DNA of 64,000 bases from Bordetella pertussis 18323 (GTDB taxonomy: Bacteria > Pseudomonadota > Gammaproteobacteria > Burkholderiales > Burkholderiaceae_B): positions 2,542,001 through 2,606,000 of the forward strand of contig NC_018518.1 of assembly GCF_000306945.1 (NCBI RefSeq). The letters run 5' to 3'. The notes under the pieces were generated by a model that was not told where the DNA came from, did no database searches, and worked only from the letters and a program-made list of their open reading frames with translations. The position numbers were made by a program, and so were the translations under genes. Of the stretch, positions 39,634 through 47,532 are shown in pieces; within the stretch, counting starts at the first letter, position 1; each line of letters opens with the position of its first letter.

Positions 39634-39663
39634 GGGTGCCTGTCCCCGCGGGGACAGGCACCC
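39634..39663. repeat. perfect 30-base palindrome of the GGTGCCTGTCCCC family, copy C1
   Basis: GGGTGCCTGTCCCCG is followed directly by its reverse complement, a 15-bp-arm palindrome with no spacer, just after the serB stop. It belongs to the same family as 11728-11759 and 18760-18843. It has no T tract. Confidence 0.88.
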
Positions 39664-39686
39664 ATGAACACTTGACGGCCAAGACG

Positions 39687-39712
39687 GTATCTGTCCCGGC
39701 GGGGACAGGCGC
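39687..39712. repeat. degenerate GGTGCCTGTCCCC-family palindrome, copy C2
   Basis: GTATCTGTCCC and GGGACAGGCGCC form an imperfect hairpin 23 bases after copy C1. Together the pair fills the spacer between the convergent serB and LysR genes. Confidence 0.75.
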
Positions 39713-39751
39713 CTCGCGACGGCCTCCCGCCGCCCGGCCGGCCCGCGCGCC

Positions 39752-40669
39752 TTACTCCGGCTGCTTGCCCAGCGGAATGGGGCCCGCATCCTTCACGAAC
39801 CGCAGAAGCAGCCGCGCGGCCGGGCTCAGGCTGCGCGTCGGCAGGTGCAGAAACCCCAGGGGACGGCGCACCCGCGGCGCATGCAGCCGCAATACCTTCA
39901 GCCCGGCGACGTTGCATACCTCGATGGCGGTGGTGGGCAGAACGGAAACGCCCAGCCCTGCCCGCACCATGCCGATGGCGGTGGTGATAAGGCTCACCTC
40001 GCGCTTGGGACGCTTCGAGATGCCGTTGGCCGCGAAGGCTTCGTCGACCAGCATCCTCACGTGGCTCTGGTAACTCATGCCTATCAAGGGCGATTCCGCC
40101 AACTCGCTCCAGCGGACCAGTGTGCGCCTGGCCAGGGGATGATCCTGCGGCACGACCGCGACCAGTTCATCGTGCGCCAGCAGGTCGAACTCCAATCCAT
40201 CCTGCTCGACCGACGGACTGCCCACGCCATAGTCGATATCGCCGGTTCTCAGCATCTCGTGAATGCTGCGGTTTTCGGTCATGGCGTCCTTCAGGATCAC
40301 CTTGATGCGCGGATAGGCCTGCTCCACGCGCGCGATCAGGGATGGGATCCAGGTGTTGCTGAGCGACGGAATGCACGCCAGCGTGACGGTGCCGCCGCGC
40401 GGCGAGGCGGCACCACGCACATCCTCGATCACGACCTCGAGATTGGCCAGGATCCGCTGCAGCTCCGGCAGCAGTTCGCGCCCGGTGGTGGTCAGCTCGG
40501 CGCCCCGGCGCGTACGCGTGAACAGGACGACTCCAAGCTGGGTCTCCAGCTTCTGGATCATGGCCGTCAGCGCCGGCTGCGTCACGTGCAAGGCCTGCGC
40601 CGCCTGCGAGAAGCTGCGGCTGCTTGCGACCTCGATGAAGGCGGTCAACTGCCTGAAGGTCACGTTCAT
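39752..40669 (-). CDS. LysR-family transcriptional regulator
   Basis: A 305-residue LysR-type regulator. The N-terminal helix-turn-helix (FRQLTAFIEVASSRSFSQAA, then LHVTQPALTAMIQKLE) and the substrate-binding domain are clear. It is divergent from the Bug-receptor gene across a 137-base AT-rich spacer, so it probably controls the Bug-ThDP-SDR cluster. The inducer is unknown. Confidence 0.9.
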   Translation of the reverse strand: MNVTFRQLTAFIEVASSRSFSQAAQALHVTQPALTAMIQKLETQLGVVLFTRTRRGAELTTTGRELLPELQRILANLEVVIEDVRGAASPRGGTVTLACIPSLSNTWIPSLIARVEQAYPRIKVILKDAMTENRSIHEMLRTGDIDYGVGSPSVEQDGLEFDLLAHDELVAVVPQDHPLARRTLVRWSELAESPLIGMSYQSHVRMLVDEAFAANGISKRPKREVSLITTAIGMVRAGLGVSVLPTTAIEVCNVAGLKVLRLHAPRVRRPLGFLHLPTRSLSPAARLLLRFVKDAGPIPLGKQPE

Positions 40670-40806
40670 GGCATCATAACTTAAATTGAATTAACTATAA
40701 ACAGAATAGATTATACGAATCAAACATTTACGGGTGTAATGGCGTCGCCTTCAGGCCAACCATCGATAACAGGCGTATCAACATCGCCTTCCGGAGACGC
40801 AGCAAC
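40670..40806. promoter_or_regulatory. AT-rich divergent promoter region (LysR / Bug-ThDP-SDR cluster)
   Basis: The first 60 bases beside the LysR start are strongly AT-rich (runs such as TTAAATTGAATTAACTATAA) in a GC-rich surrounding, as expected for the binding region of a LysR regulator and two divergent promoters. No single operator is clear enough to place. Confidence 0.4.
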
Positions 40807-41787
40807 ATGCTATTGCACCGAGTACTCATTTCCCTCGCCACGGGCGTGCTGACTTTGGGGGTGCTTGGCGCCGCACACGCCGACGCCTATCCGACCAAGC
40901 CGATCAGGCTGGTAGTGCCCTATCCGCCCGGAGGAATTACCGATATCGCCGCGCGCGGCCTGGCGCGCGCCATGAGCGAGGAGCTGAAACAGTCGGTGAT
41001 CGTGGAGAACCGCGCAGGCGCGGGCGGCATCATCGGCTCGGATTATGTGGCGCGAGCGCCCGCCGACGACTACACGCTGTTGATCGGCACCAGCGCGACC
41101 CATGGAACGAACCCCAGCACCTACGCCAACCTGCCGTACAGCGCGACCGGCAGTTTCGAACCGATCGCCGCCGTGGCATCCAGCCCGCTGCTGGTGGTCG
41201 TCAACCCATCGTCCCCGGTGCGGGACGTCCAGGGCCTGATCGCGCACCTGAAAGCCAACCCGGGCAAGGAATCCTATGCGTCCACCGGCACTGGCGGCTC
41301 GCTGCACCTGACGCTGGAGCTCTTCAAGCTGATGACCGGGACCGATATCCAACATGTGCCCTACAAGGGCAGCGCTCCCGCGCTGACCGACCTGATCGGC
41401 GGCCATGTCCAGCTGATGTTCGACAACATGCCCTCGTCGCTGCCGCAGGTCAAGGCTGGCAGCCTGCGCGCCCTGGCCGTGACGGGTCCGCAACGTTCGG
41501 CGCTGGTGCCGGAACTGCCTACCGTGGCCGAAGCCGTCCCCGGGTTCGCGTCGGCCTCGTGGGTCGCGCTGTACGCGCCGAAGAACACGCCGGCCGCGAT
41601 CGTGCAAACGCTCAACGCCGCGGCCAACAAGGGCCTGAAGTCCCAAGACGTATTGGCGCAGTTCTCCGCCGCGGGACTGGAGCCGACCGGCGGCACATCC
41701 GCCGCGCTGGACAGTTTCATGCGCGCGGAAATCGCCAAGTGGGCCGAGGTCGTCAAGAAGATCAATCTGCCGCCATCGAAGCTGTAG
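40807..41787 (+). CDS. Bug/TctC-family periplasmic solute-binding protein
   Basis: A 326-residue receptor of the Bug family, which is greatly expanded in Bordetella and feeds tripartite tricarboxylate-type transporters or signalling. A signal peptide ends near residue 26 (AAHADA). The family opening YPTKPIRLVVPYPPGGITDIAAR, the VPYKGSAPALTDLIGGHVQLMFDN region and the C-terminal part are typical. There are no TctAB membrane genes beside it. It probably binds a carboxylate used by the downstream enzymes. Confidence 0.9.
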   Translation: MLLHRVLISLATGVLTLGVLGAAHADAYPTKPIRLVVPYPPGGITDIAARGLARAMSEELKQSVIVENRAGAGGIIGSDYVARAPADDYTLLIGTSATHGTNPSTYANLPYSATGSFEPIAAVASSPLLVVVNPSSPVRDVQGLIAHLKANPGKESYASTGTGGSLHLTLELFKLMTGTDIQHVPYKGSAPALTDLIGGHVQLMFDNMPSSLPQVKAGSLRALAVTGPQRSALVPELPTVAEAVPGFASASWVALYAPKNTPAAIVQTLNAAANKGLKSQDVLAQFSAAGLEPTGGTSAALDSFMRAEIAKWAEVVKKINLPPSKL

Positions 41788-41846
41788 CAGCCGCCGCACG
41801 CCGCCGCCTGGCCAGCCTCCCAGCTATCCACACCAGATGAAACCCC

Positions 41847-43637
41847 ATGCAAGCACACACTGAATCACCACCCGGCGCGCGCACCAGCACCGGCAGCTGG
41901 GCGCGCCAGGATCTGAGCGCCTACCAGGCCGCCAACGCGATCGCCGACGTGCTGAAGGCCGCGGGCGTCGCCCAGATCTTCGGCCAAAGCTGTCCGACGG
42001 CCCTGTTCCTGGCCGCCGATGCGATCGGTATCCGCCAGATCGGCTACCGGACGGAGAACGCGGGCGCGGCGATGGCCGACGGCGCGGCTCGCGTCGGACG
42101 CCAGCTGACCGTGATCACGGCGCAGAACGGCCCGGCCGCGGCCTTGCTGGTCGCCGGCTTCTCCGAGGCGACCAAGGCGTCCGTGCCCATCCTGGCCATC
42201 GTGCAGGAGGTGCCGCGCGCCAACGCGGACAAGAACGCATTCCAGGAGCTCGACCACGTCCAGCTGTTCGCGTCCTGCGCGAAATGGGTACGCCGGATCG
42301 ACGTGGCCGAACGCGCCGCGGAGTACACCGAGCGCGCGATACGTATCGCGACATCCGGCCGGCCCGGTCCGGTGGTGCTGCTGGTATCGCAGGACGTCCT
42401 GACCACGGCCTGCCCGCAGGCGCGGCCGGTGGCGCAGGACAGCGACGAGCCGCTGGGCCGCTTCCCGCTGGACCGGACGGTTCCGGTGGCAGGCCGCCTG
42501 GCGCAGCTTGCCCAGCGCCTGCTTGACGCGAAGCGGCCCCTGGTCGTGGCTGGAGGCGGCGTCCATCTTTCGGGCGCCTGCGACGCCCTGGCCCGGCTGC
42601 AGTCCCTGGCCGGCCTGCCCGTGGCCACCACCAATATGGGCAAGGGCGCGATCGACGAAACGCATCCGCTCTCCCTGGGGGTGATCGGCAACGCCATGGG
42701 CACGCGCAGTCCGGCCAAGCATTTCATGGATTACGTCCGAAGCGCCGACTTCGTGCTGTTCGTCGGCACCCGCACCAACGAGAACGGCACGGCGTCGTGG
42801 TCGCTGTTTCCCGAGCAGGCGCAATATGCCCAGATCGACATCGACAGCGAGGAAGTCGGCCGCAATTACGGGGCCATGCGCTTTGCCGGCGACGCCGCCG
42901 CCACGCTGCAGGCGCTTGGCGATGCCCTGCAGGGGCGCGGCCAGGCCGTTGCGGCGCGCAGAATGGCCGAGCTGGCGCCGGCATTCGAAGCCTGCCGCCA
43001 GGCCCACCGCGCCGAACTCGCGCCCTACGCGCAGAGCGACGCCTCGCCCATGCGGCCGGAACGGATCATGGCGGAGTTGCGTGCAAGCCATGGCGACATC
43101 ATCTGGGTCGCCGATGCCAGCTACTCGTCCATCTGGCTTGCCCAGTTCATCCCTTGCACCGAGGCGGGAACGCGATTCGTCACGCCGCGTGGCATCGCCG
43201 GCCTGGGATGGGGCGTCCCGATGGCGATCGGCGCCAAGATCGCCCGGCCCGGCGCCCGCGTGATTTGCCTGACCGGCGACGGCGGCTTCGCCCACTGCTG
43301 GGCCGAACTGGAAACGGCTCGCCGGCACGAGGTGCCCCTCACGATCGTGGTGCTCAACAACGGCGTGCTCGGGTTCCAGATCAACGCCGAAGAAAGCCGT
43401 TTCGGCACCCATACCGACGTTTGCCACTTCGGCGCCATCGATCACGTCGCGATCGCCAAGGCATGCGGCTGCGATGGCGCCAGCGTGAGCGACGCCGCTT
43501 CGCTGCGGCAAGCCATGGCGGCGGCCGAACGCAGCCCGGTCCCGTTCGTGATCGACGTGAAAACCGAGCCCTCGGCCTTTCCGCCGATATCGGCGTTCGA
43601 ATCCCAGCTCCGGCCCCTCGGCGGCGAGACGCCATGA
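41847..43637 (+). CDS. thiamine diphosphate-dependent enzyme, acetolactate synthase-like
   Basis: A 596-residue ThDP enzyme of the acetolactate synthase and decarboxylase superfamily. The cofactor-activating Glu is E70 in YRTENAGAAMADG. A central domain with GGGVHLSGA follows, and the ThDP-magnesium motif GDGG...LNN lies at about residues 477-505. It is not a clear match to IlvB: there is no regulatory subunit gene nearby and the context is a Bug receptor and an SDR. A 2-oxoacid or aldehyde-transfer reaction in a catabolic route is likely. The substrate is unknown. Confidence 0.8.
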   Translation: MQAHTESPPGARTSTGSWARQDLSAYQAANAIADVLKAAGVAQIFGQSCPTALFLAADAIGIRQIGYRTENAGAAMADGAARVGRQLTVITAQNGPAAALLVAGFSEATKASVPILAIVQEVPRANADKNAFQELDHVQLFASCAKWVRRIDVAERAAEYTERAIRIATSGRPGPVVLLVSQDVLTTACPQARPVAQDSDEPLGRFPLDRTVPVAGRLAQLAQRLLDAKRPLVVAGGGVHLSGACDALARLQSLAGLPVATTNMGKGAIDETHPLSLGVIGNAMGTRSPAKHFMDYVRSADFVLFVGTRTNENGTASWSLFPEQAQYAQIDIDSEEVGRNYGAMRFAGDAAATLQALGDALQGRGQAVAARRMAELAPAFEACRQAHRAELAPYAQSDASPMRPERIMAELRASHGDIIWVADASYSSIWLAQFIPCTEAGTRFVTPRGIAGLGWGVPMAIGAKIARPGARVICLTGDGGFAHCWAELETARRHEVPLTIVVLNNGVLGFQINAEESRFGTHTDVCHFGAIDHVAIAKACGCDGASVSDAASLRQAMAAAERSPVPFVIDVKTEPSAFPPISAFESQLRPLGGETP

Positions 43638-44410
43638 CGCCGCGCGAACAGCCCCGGTTCCGCGGCAAGCGGGCGCTCGTGACGGGCGCGGGTGCCGGCA
43701 TAGGCCGCGCCATCGCCCTGGCGCTGGCCAAGGACGGCGCCCATGTCTGCGTGCTGGATGCCGACCATGCGGCCGCCGACGAAACGGCGGCGATGGTGCG
43801 CCAGCTGGGCGCGGAAGCGGCGACTATCGTGCACGACATGGGATGCGCATCCGTCGTGGCGTCGATCGCATCGATGCAGGATGGCTTCGGCGCCTTCGAT
43901 CTGCTGGTCAATAACGCGGGCATCTCGCCCAAGCAGCCGGACGGCCGCAAGCGCATGATCTGGGAAACCCCGCCCGAGGAGTGGCAGCGCGTCATCCAGG
44001 TCAATCTTTGCGGCTACTTTTTCGCGCTGCGCGCGGTGTTGCCGGGGATGGTCGAACGGCGCGCCGGGGCGGTCGTGAACATCGCCTCGCTGGCGGGCCT
44101 GCGCTATTCCTCGATTGCCGGCGCGTCATACGCCACCGCCAAGAACGCAGTCGTCGGCCTGACCCGGCAGGCCGCCGGCGAAGTGGCCGAATTCGGCATC
44201 CGCATCAACTGCGTCGCCCCAGGACGCATCGAGACCGCGATGGCCTCGGTGGCCGGCGGCGAGTTCAACGAGACGATCCGCGCAAGCACCCCGCTGCGGC
44301 GCCTGGGCCAGCCTGCCGACATCGCCGACGCCGTGCTGTTCCTGCTGTCCGAGCAGGCCGGCTTCATCACCGGCGAAACCTTGCCGGTGACCGGCGGACG
44401 GGGGCTGTGA
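43634..44410 (+). CDS. short-chain dehydrogenase/reductase
   Basis: A 258-residue classical SDR. The NAD(P) motif TGAGAGIG lies at residues 17-24, NNAG is near 94, and the catalytic Ser and YxxxK are in NIASLAG and SYATAKN (about 165-169). The C-terminal part ends in the usual ITGETLPVTGG. An acidic residue after strand 2 (VLDADHA) favours NAD over NADP. The ATG overlaps the stop of the ThDP enzyme gene (ATGA), so it acts in the same pathway. Substrate unknown. Confidence 0.88.
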   Translation: MTPREQPRFRGKRALVTGAGAGIGRAIALALAKDGAHVCVLDADHAAADETAAMVRQLGAEAATIVHDMGCASVVASIASMQDGFGAFDLLVNNAGISPKQPDGRKRMIWETPPEEWQRVIQVNLCGYFFALRAVLPGMVERRAGAVVNIASLAGLRYSSIAGASYATAKNAVVGLTRQAAGEVAEFGIRINCVAPGRIETAMASVAGGEFNETIRASTPLRRLGQPADIADAVLFLLSEQAGFITGETLPVTGGRGL

Positions 44411-44419
44411 CCCGCCCGC

Positions 44420-44938
44420 TCAGCCCGCCCGTTCCAGCAGCAGATGCGCTGCACCATCGAACGCCACGTCGGAATACCCGCGAAAGCCAAGCCGCTCGGC
44501 CAGGCGCAGCGAGGGAAGGTTCGAACGCGCTATCAACGCCACCACGCGCTGGCGTCCGCTTGATCGATCATGGTGCGCGAGAAGCGCCTGCATTGCCTCC
44601 GCCGCCAGTCCCCTGCCCTGATGGGCGCTGGCGACGGCCCAGGCGGCCTCCGGATGGTTGTCGAAACCGGGCCCGAAGCCGCGGCGCCGGAATTGGAAAC
44701 CGGCCTCGCCGCGCATCTCGCCGCTGACCGGATCCAACAGGTAGTAGAAGCCGCAAGCGTACGCGTCCCACATTCCCTGCCGCGCGCAAAGGCGCAACCA
44801 TGCCTGGTCCTCGGTGAGATCGCGATGCCCGGCTTCATCGCGCTGCCGCTCCATCGCGAACCATTGATCGAAGCGGGCCATCGATTGCGGCTCCAGCACC
44901 AGCCGGTCTGTTTTCAGCACTTGCCGCATATTCGTCAT
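44420..44938 (-). CDS. GNAT-family N-acetyltransferase (RimJ/RimL-like)
   Basis: A 172-residue acetyltransferase of the group whose members begin LKTDRLVLEP. The acetyl-CoA loop is in AHQGRGLAAEAMQALL and the closing segment ARSNLPSLRLAERLGF is typical. The ATG at 44938 is behind GGAAG; an upstream in-frame ATG at 45019 crosses the bfrE terminator and is rejected. Single gene, convergent with the SDR. Substrate unknown. Confidence 0.85.
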   Translation of the reverse strand: MTNMRQVLKTDRLVLEPQSMARFDQWFAMERQRDEAGHRDLTEDQAWLRLCARQGMWDAYACGFYYLLDPVSGEMRGEAGFQFRRRGFGPGFDNHPEAAWAVASAHQGRGLAAEAMQALLAHHDRSSGRQRVVALIARSNLPSLRLAERLGFRGYSDVAFDGAAHLLLERAG

Positions 44939-45001
44939 GTCTTCCGCCCGGGTGGCTCGATGGCAAACACCTGAAATCGTAGAGCATTTCCGCGCCATGC
45001 C

Positions 45002-45032
45002 AAAAAAAAACCGGCGCAATGCGCCGGTTTTC
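45002..45032 (-). terminator. rho-independent terminator after bfrE
   Basis: On the minus strand, ACCGGCGC pairs with GCGCCGGT around an ATT-type loop and is followed by a run of nine T residues, 18 bases after the bfrE stop. Confidence 0.92.
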
Positions 45033-45050
45033 CCTGCTGCGCGGCTGCGC

Positions 45051-47321
45051 TCAATACTTGATATTGAACGACAGCACCGCGGCGCGGCCCGTGCCCAGCG
45101 CCGCGTAGTGCGCCGCGTAGGCCTTGGTGTAGTACGTCTTGTCGAAGATGTTCATCACGTTGAGCTGCGCGGTCAGGTGGTCGTTGAACTCGTACGCGGC
45201 CATGGCGTCGAAGCGCCAGTACGACGGTACCCAGCGCGCCTTCGGCGTGCCGTCGGCATTGCGACCGTTGTCCGCGTTGCCATATACCTTGTCCACGTAA
45301 TAGGCGCCGCCGCCCACGGTCAGCTGAGGCACCAGCTTGTAGGTGGTCCACAGGCTGAAGGCATTGCGCGGCGTGTTGGGCAGGTCCTGGCCCACCGCGC
45401 CGCTGTTGTAGGCGCCCTCGACCAGTTCGCTGTCCATGAAGGTATAGCCGCCGTAGACGTTCCACTTGGGCGTGATGCTGCCCGAGAAGCCCAGTTCGAT
45501 GCCGCGCACCTTGGCCTTGCCGATCTGCTCCGTTTCGGTCGCCGACACGGCCACGCTGGTGTTCTTGCGGATGTCCTGGAACAACGCGCCCGACAGGGTC
45601 AGGCGGTCGTCGAACAATTGCCACTTGGTGCCGACCTCGACGGTGCGGCTTTTCTCCGGCGCCAGCGACTCGTTGCTCACCGTCACGGCGTCGCTCACGT
45701 TCGAGCCGGCGACGGCCGACGGCGTCGACGAGGTGCCATACGAGGCGTAGATCGTGCCGTTGGGCACCGGCTTGTAGGCCAGGCCCAGCTGGTAATTGAA
45801 CAGATTGTCTTCGCGGCTGGTGCTGTAGAACGCCGGCGTGCTGGCGGGATCGTTGCGGCCGCGGGCGATATTGCTGCCGCTTACGCGGTAATTGTCCCAA
45901 CGCAGTCCGACGCTGGCCTGCCATTGCTCGTTGAACTTGATCGTGTCGAAGCCGTAGAGCGCGATCGTGTCGGTGGAATAGCGGGCCGGGTTGTCGTTGC
46001 GCGACAGGTGGCCGGGATAATAGTCATGCGGATCCGGATCCCACAGCGAGGTGCACAAGGCCGGATTGCTGGCATCGTTGGCGCCCACCTTGCAAGGCAT
46101 CGCGCCCTTGGCGATAGTCTGGGTATACGAGTCCTTGTCCTGCTTGATGTTGCTGTACTCGAAGCCCACGTCGAACGAGTGCTGCAGGCTGCCCGTCTCG
46201 AATTCGCCGCTCAGGTCGGTCTGGTTGGTGAACGTCTTGTTGGTGTAGTAGCCCGCCTTCAGCGCCCGGTACACCAGCCCGTTGGGCACGTTGCCCTTGC
46301 TGTCATCCGGATTGGTGGCGGCGTAGTCGGTCACCGAGCGCCCGTAGCGGGTGACGTTGCGCAGGCGCAGCTTGCTGCTGAAATCGTGATCGATGGCCAG
46401 CGTGGCCACGTCGTCGCGCGACTTCATGAAGTCGCGGCCGGTCAGCCCGTAGAAATTCTTGCGGCTGACGCCCTGGGTCTCGGTGACCGGCTGCCCCGAC
46501 TTCGGATCGTACGGGATCGCGTAATCGGGCATGCTGTCATCCTGGTAGTGGTAGTACCCCAGGGTGATGCGGGTGGGCGTGCCCACGCCCAGTTGCAGGG
46601 TGGGCGCCACGCCCCAGCGGCTGAAATCGACCGCATGGTCGCGGCCCGGCACGTCGCCCTTGTTGCCCATCAGGTTCAGGCGGAAGGCGGCGTTGTCGCC
46701 CAGCAGCCAGTTGCCGTCGGCGGTGGCGCGGTAATTGCTGTCGGTGCCGATCTGCACCGAGCCCTCGGCGAAGTCGCGCGCCTTCGGCGTCTTGCTGACC
46801 AGGTTGATGCTGCCGCCGGCTCCGCCGCGGCCGGAGTAGACCGAATCAGGCCCCTTGATGATCTCGACCTGCTCCAGGTTGAACGTATCGCGTATCTGGG
46901 TGCTGGGGTCGCGCACGCCGTCGACGAAGATGCTGCCCGCCGCATTCTGGCCCCGGATGATGGGCAGGTCGCCGCCGGCGCGCCCGCCCTCGCCGGCGCC
47001 CATGGTGATGCCCGGCGAGTTGCGCAGCACGTCCTGCAGATTGGTGGCGGCCTGGTCCTGGATGACCTGCTGCGGCACGACCTGCACGGTCCTGGGCGTA
47101 TCCAGCAAGGGCGCCGTCATCTTGGACGACTGGACGGTGGTGGCCTGATAGGGGGACGCTTCGCCCTCTACCTGCACCGGCGCCAATTGGGTAACGCCCG
47201 CGCTGGTCTGTGCCTGAGCACCGGGCATCAGGCACAGGGCCGGCACCGCAATGGCGGCGGCCAGCGAGTTGGCGAGCGTGCTCGCTGAATACGAGTCCAG
47301 GGATTTCAACGGCTTCTCCAT
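45051..47321 (-). CDS. bfrE: TonB-dependent siderophore receptor BfrE
   Basis: A 756-residue outer-membrane receptor. A signal peptide ends around residue 37 (GAQAQ). The plug domain (TPRTVQVVPQQVIQDQAATNLQDVLRN region, with GPDSVYSGRGGAGG) and a 22-strand barrel follow, closing in the aromatic-ended VLSFNIKY. It is intact. The paralog bfrD lies directly upstream with about half the residues identical by eye. The name is from recalled Bordetella gene order (nuo - bfrD - bfrE) and sequence; these receptors take up xenosiderophores or catechols. Its own promoter region may hold a Fur-type site. Confidence 0.88.
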   Translation of the reverse strand: MEKPLKSLDSYSASTLANSLAAAIAVPALCLMPGAQAQTSAGVTQLAPVQVEGEASPYQATTVQSSKMTAPLLDTPRTVQVVPQQVIQDQAATNLQDVLRNSPGITMGAGEGGRAGGDLPIIRGQNAAGSIFVDGVRDPSTQIRDTFNLEQVEIIKGPDSVYSGRGGAGGSINLVSKTPKARDFAEGSVQIGTDSNYRATADGNWLLGDNAAFRLNLMGNKGDVPGRDHAVDFSRWGVAPTLQLGVGTPTRITLGYYHYQDDSMPDYAIPYDPKSGQPVTETQGVSRKNFYGLTGRDFMKSRDDVATLAIDHDFSSKLRLRNVTRYGRSVTDYAATNPDDSKGNVPNGLVYRALKAGYYTNKTFTNQTDLSGEFETGSLQHSFDVGFEYSNIKQDKDSYTQTIAKGAMPCKVGANDASNPALCTSLWDPDPHDYYPGHLSRNDNPARYSTDTIALYGFDTIKFNEQWQASVGLRWDNYRVSGSNIARGRNDPASTPAFYSTSREDNLFNYQLGLAYKPVPNGTIYASYGTSSTPSAVAGSNVSDAVTVSNESLAPEKSRTVEVGTKWQLFDDRLTLSGALFQDIRKNTSVAVSATETEQIGKAKVRGIELGFSGSITPKWNVYGGYTFMDSELVEGAYNSGAVGQDLPNTPRNAFSLWTTYKLVPQLTVGGGAYYVDKVYGNADNGRNADGTPKARWVPSYWRFDAMAAYEFNDHLTAQLNVMNIFDKTYYTKAYAAHYAALGTGRAAVLSFNIKY

Positions 47322-47324
47322 AAA

Positions 47325-47350
47325 AATCTGAATAACAACGATTCTTGTTC
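47325..47350 (-). promoter_or_regulatory. possible Fur box upstream of bfrE
   Basis: GAACAAGAATCGTTGTTATTC, read on the minus strand just before the bfrE ATG, loosely resembles the Fur consensus and has partial dyad symmetry (AACAA against TTGTT). Iron control is expected for a siderophore receptor. The match is weak. Confidence 0.35.
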
Positions 47351-47480
47351 TTTAAATCGACTGCGATTCTCGTCTGTTTACCTGACCCAAACCTGAATAT
47401 TCCTATGGTGTCACATTTCTGCCACAGCCCTTTCCGCGCTCCGAGCCCCCATTCGGACAGGGAAAATCCAGCCGGAAATG

Positions 47481-47507
47481 AAAAACGGCCCCCTTGCGGG
47501 AGGCCGT
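47481..47507 (-). terminator. rho-independent terminator after bfrD
   Basis: Minus-strand ACGGCCTCCC pairs with GGGGGCCGT and is followed by TTTTC, 26 bases after the bfrD stop. It separates the two receptor genes, so bfrE needs its own promoter. Confidence 0.85.
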
Positions 47508-47532
47508 CGGAACGGCGGGGTTGCAGCCCGGA

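Noticed and set aside
45002..45019. Longer GNAT protein starting at 45019
   Set aside because: The extension would be read through the bfrE terminator and matches no family; the ATG at 44938 has a ribosome site.
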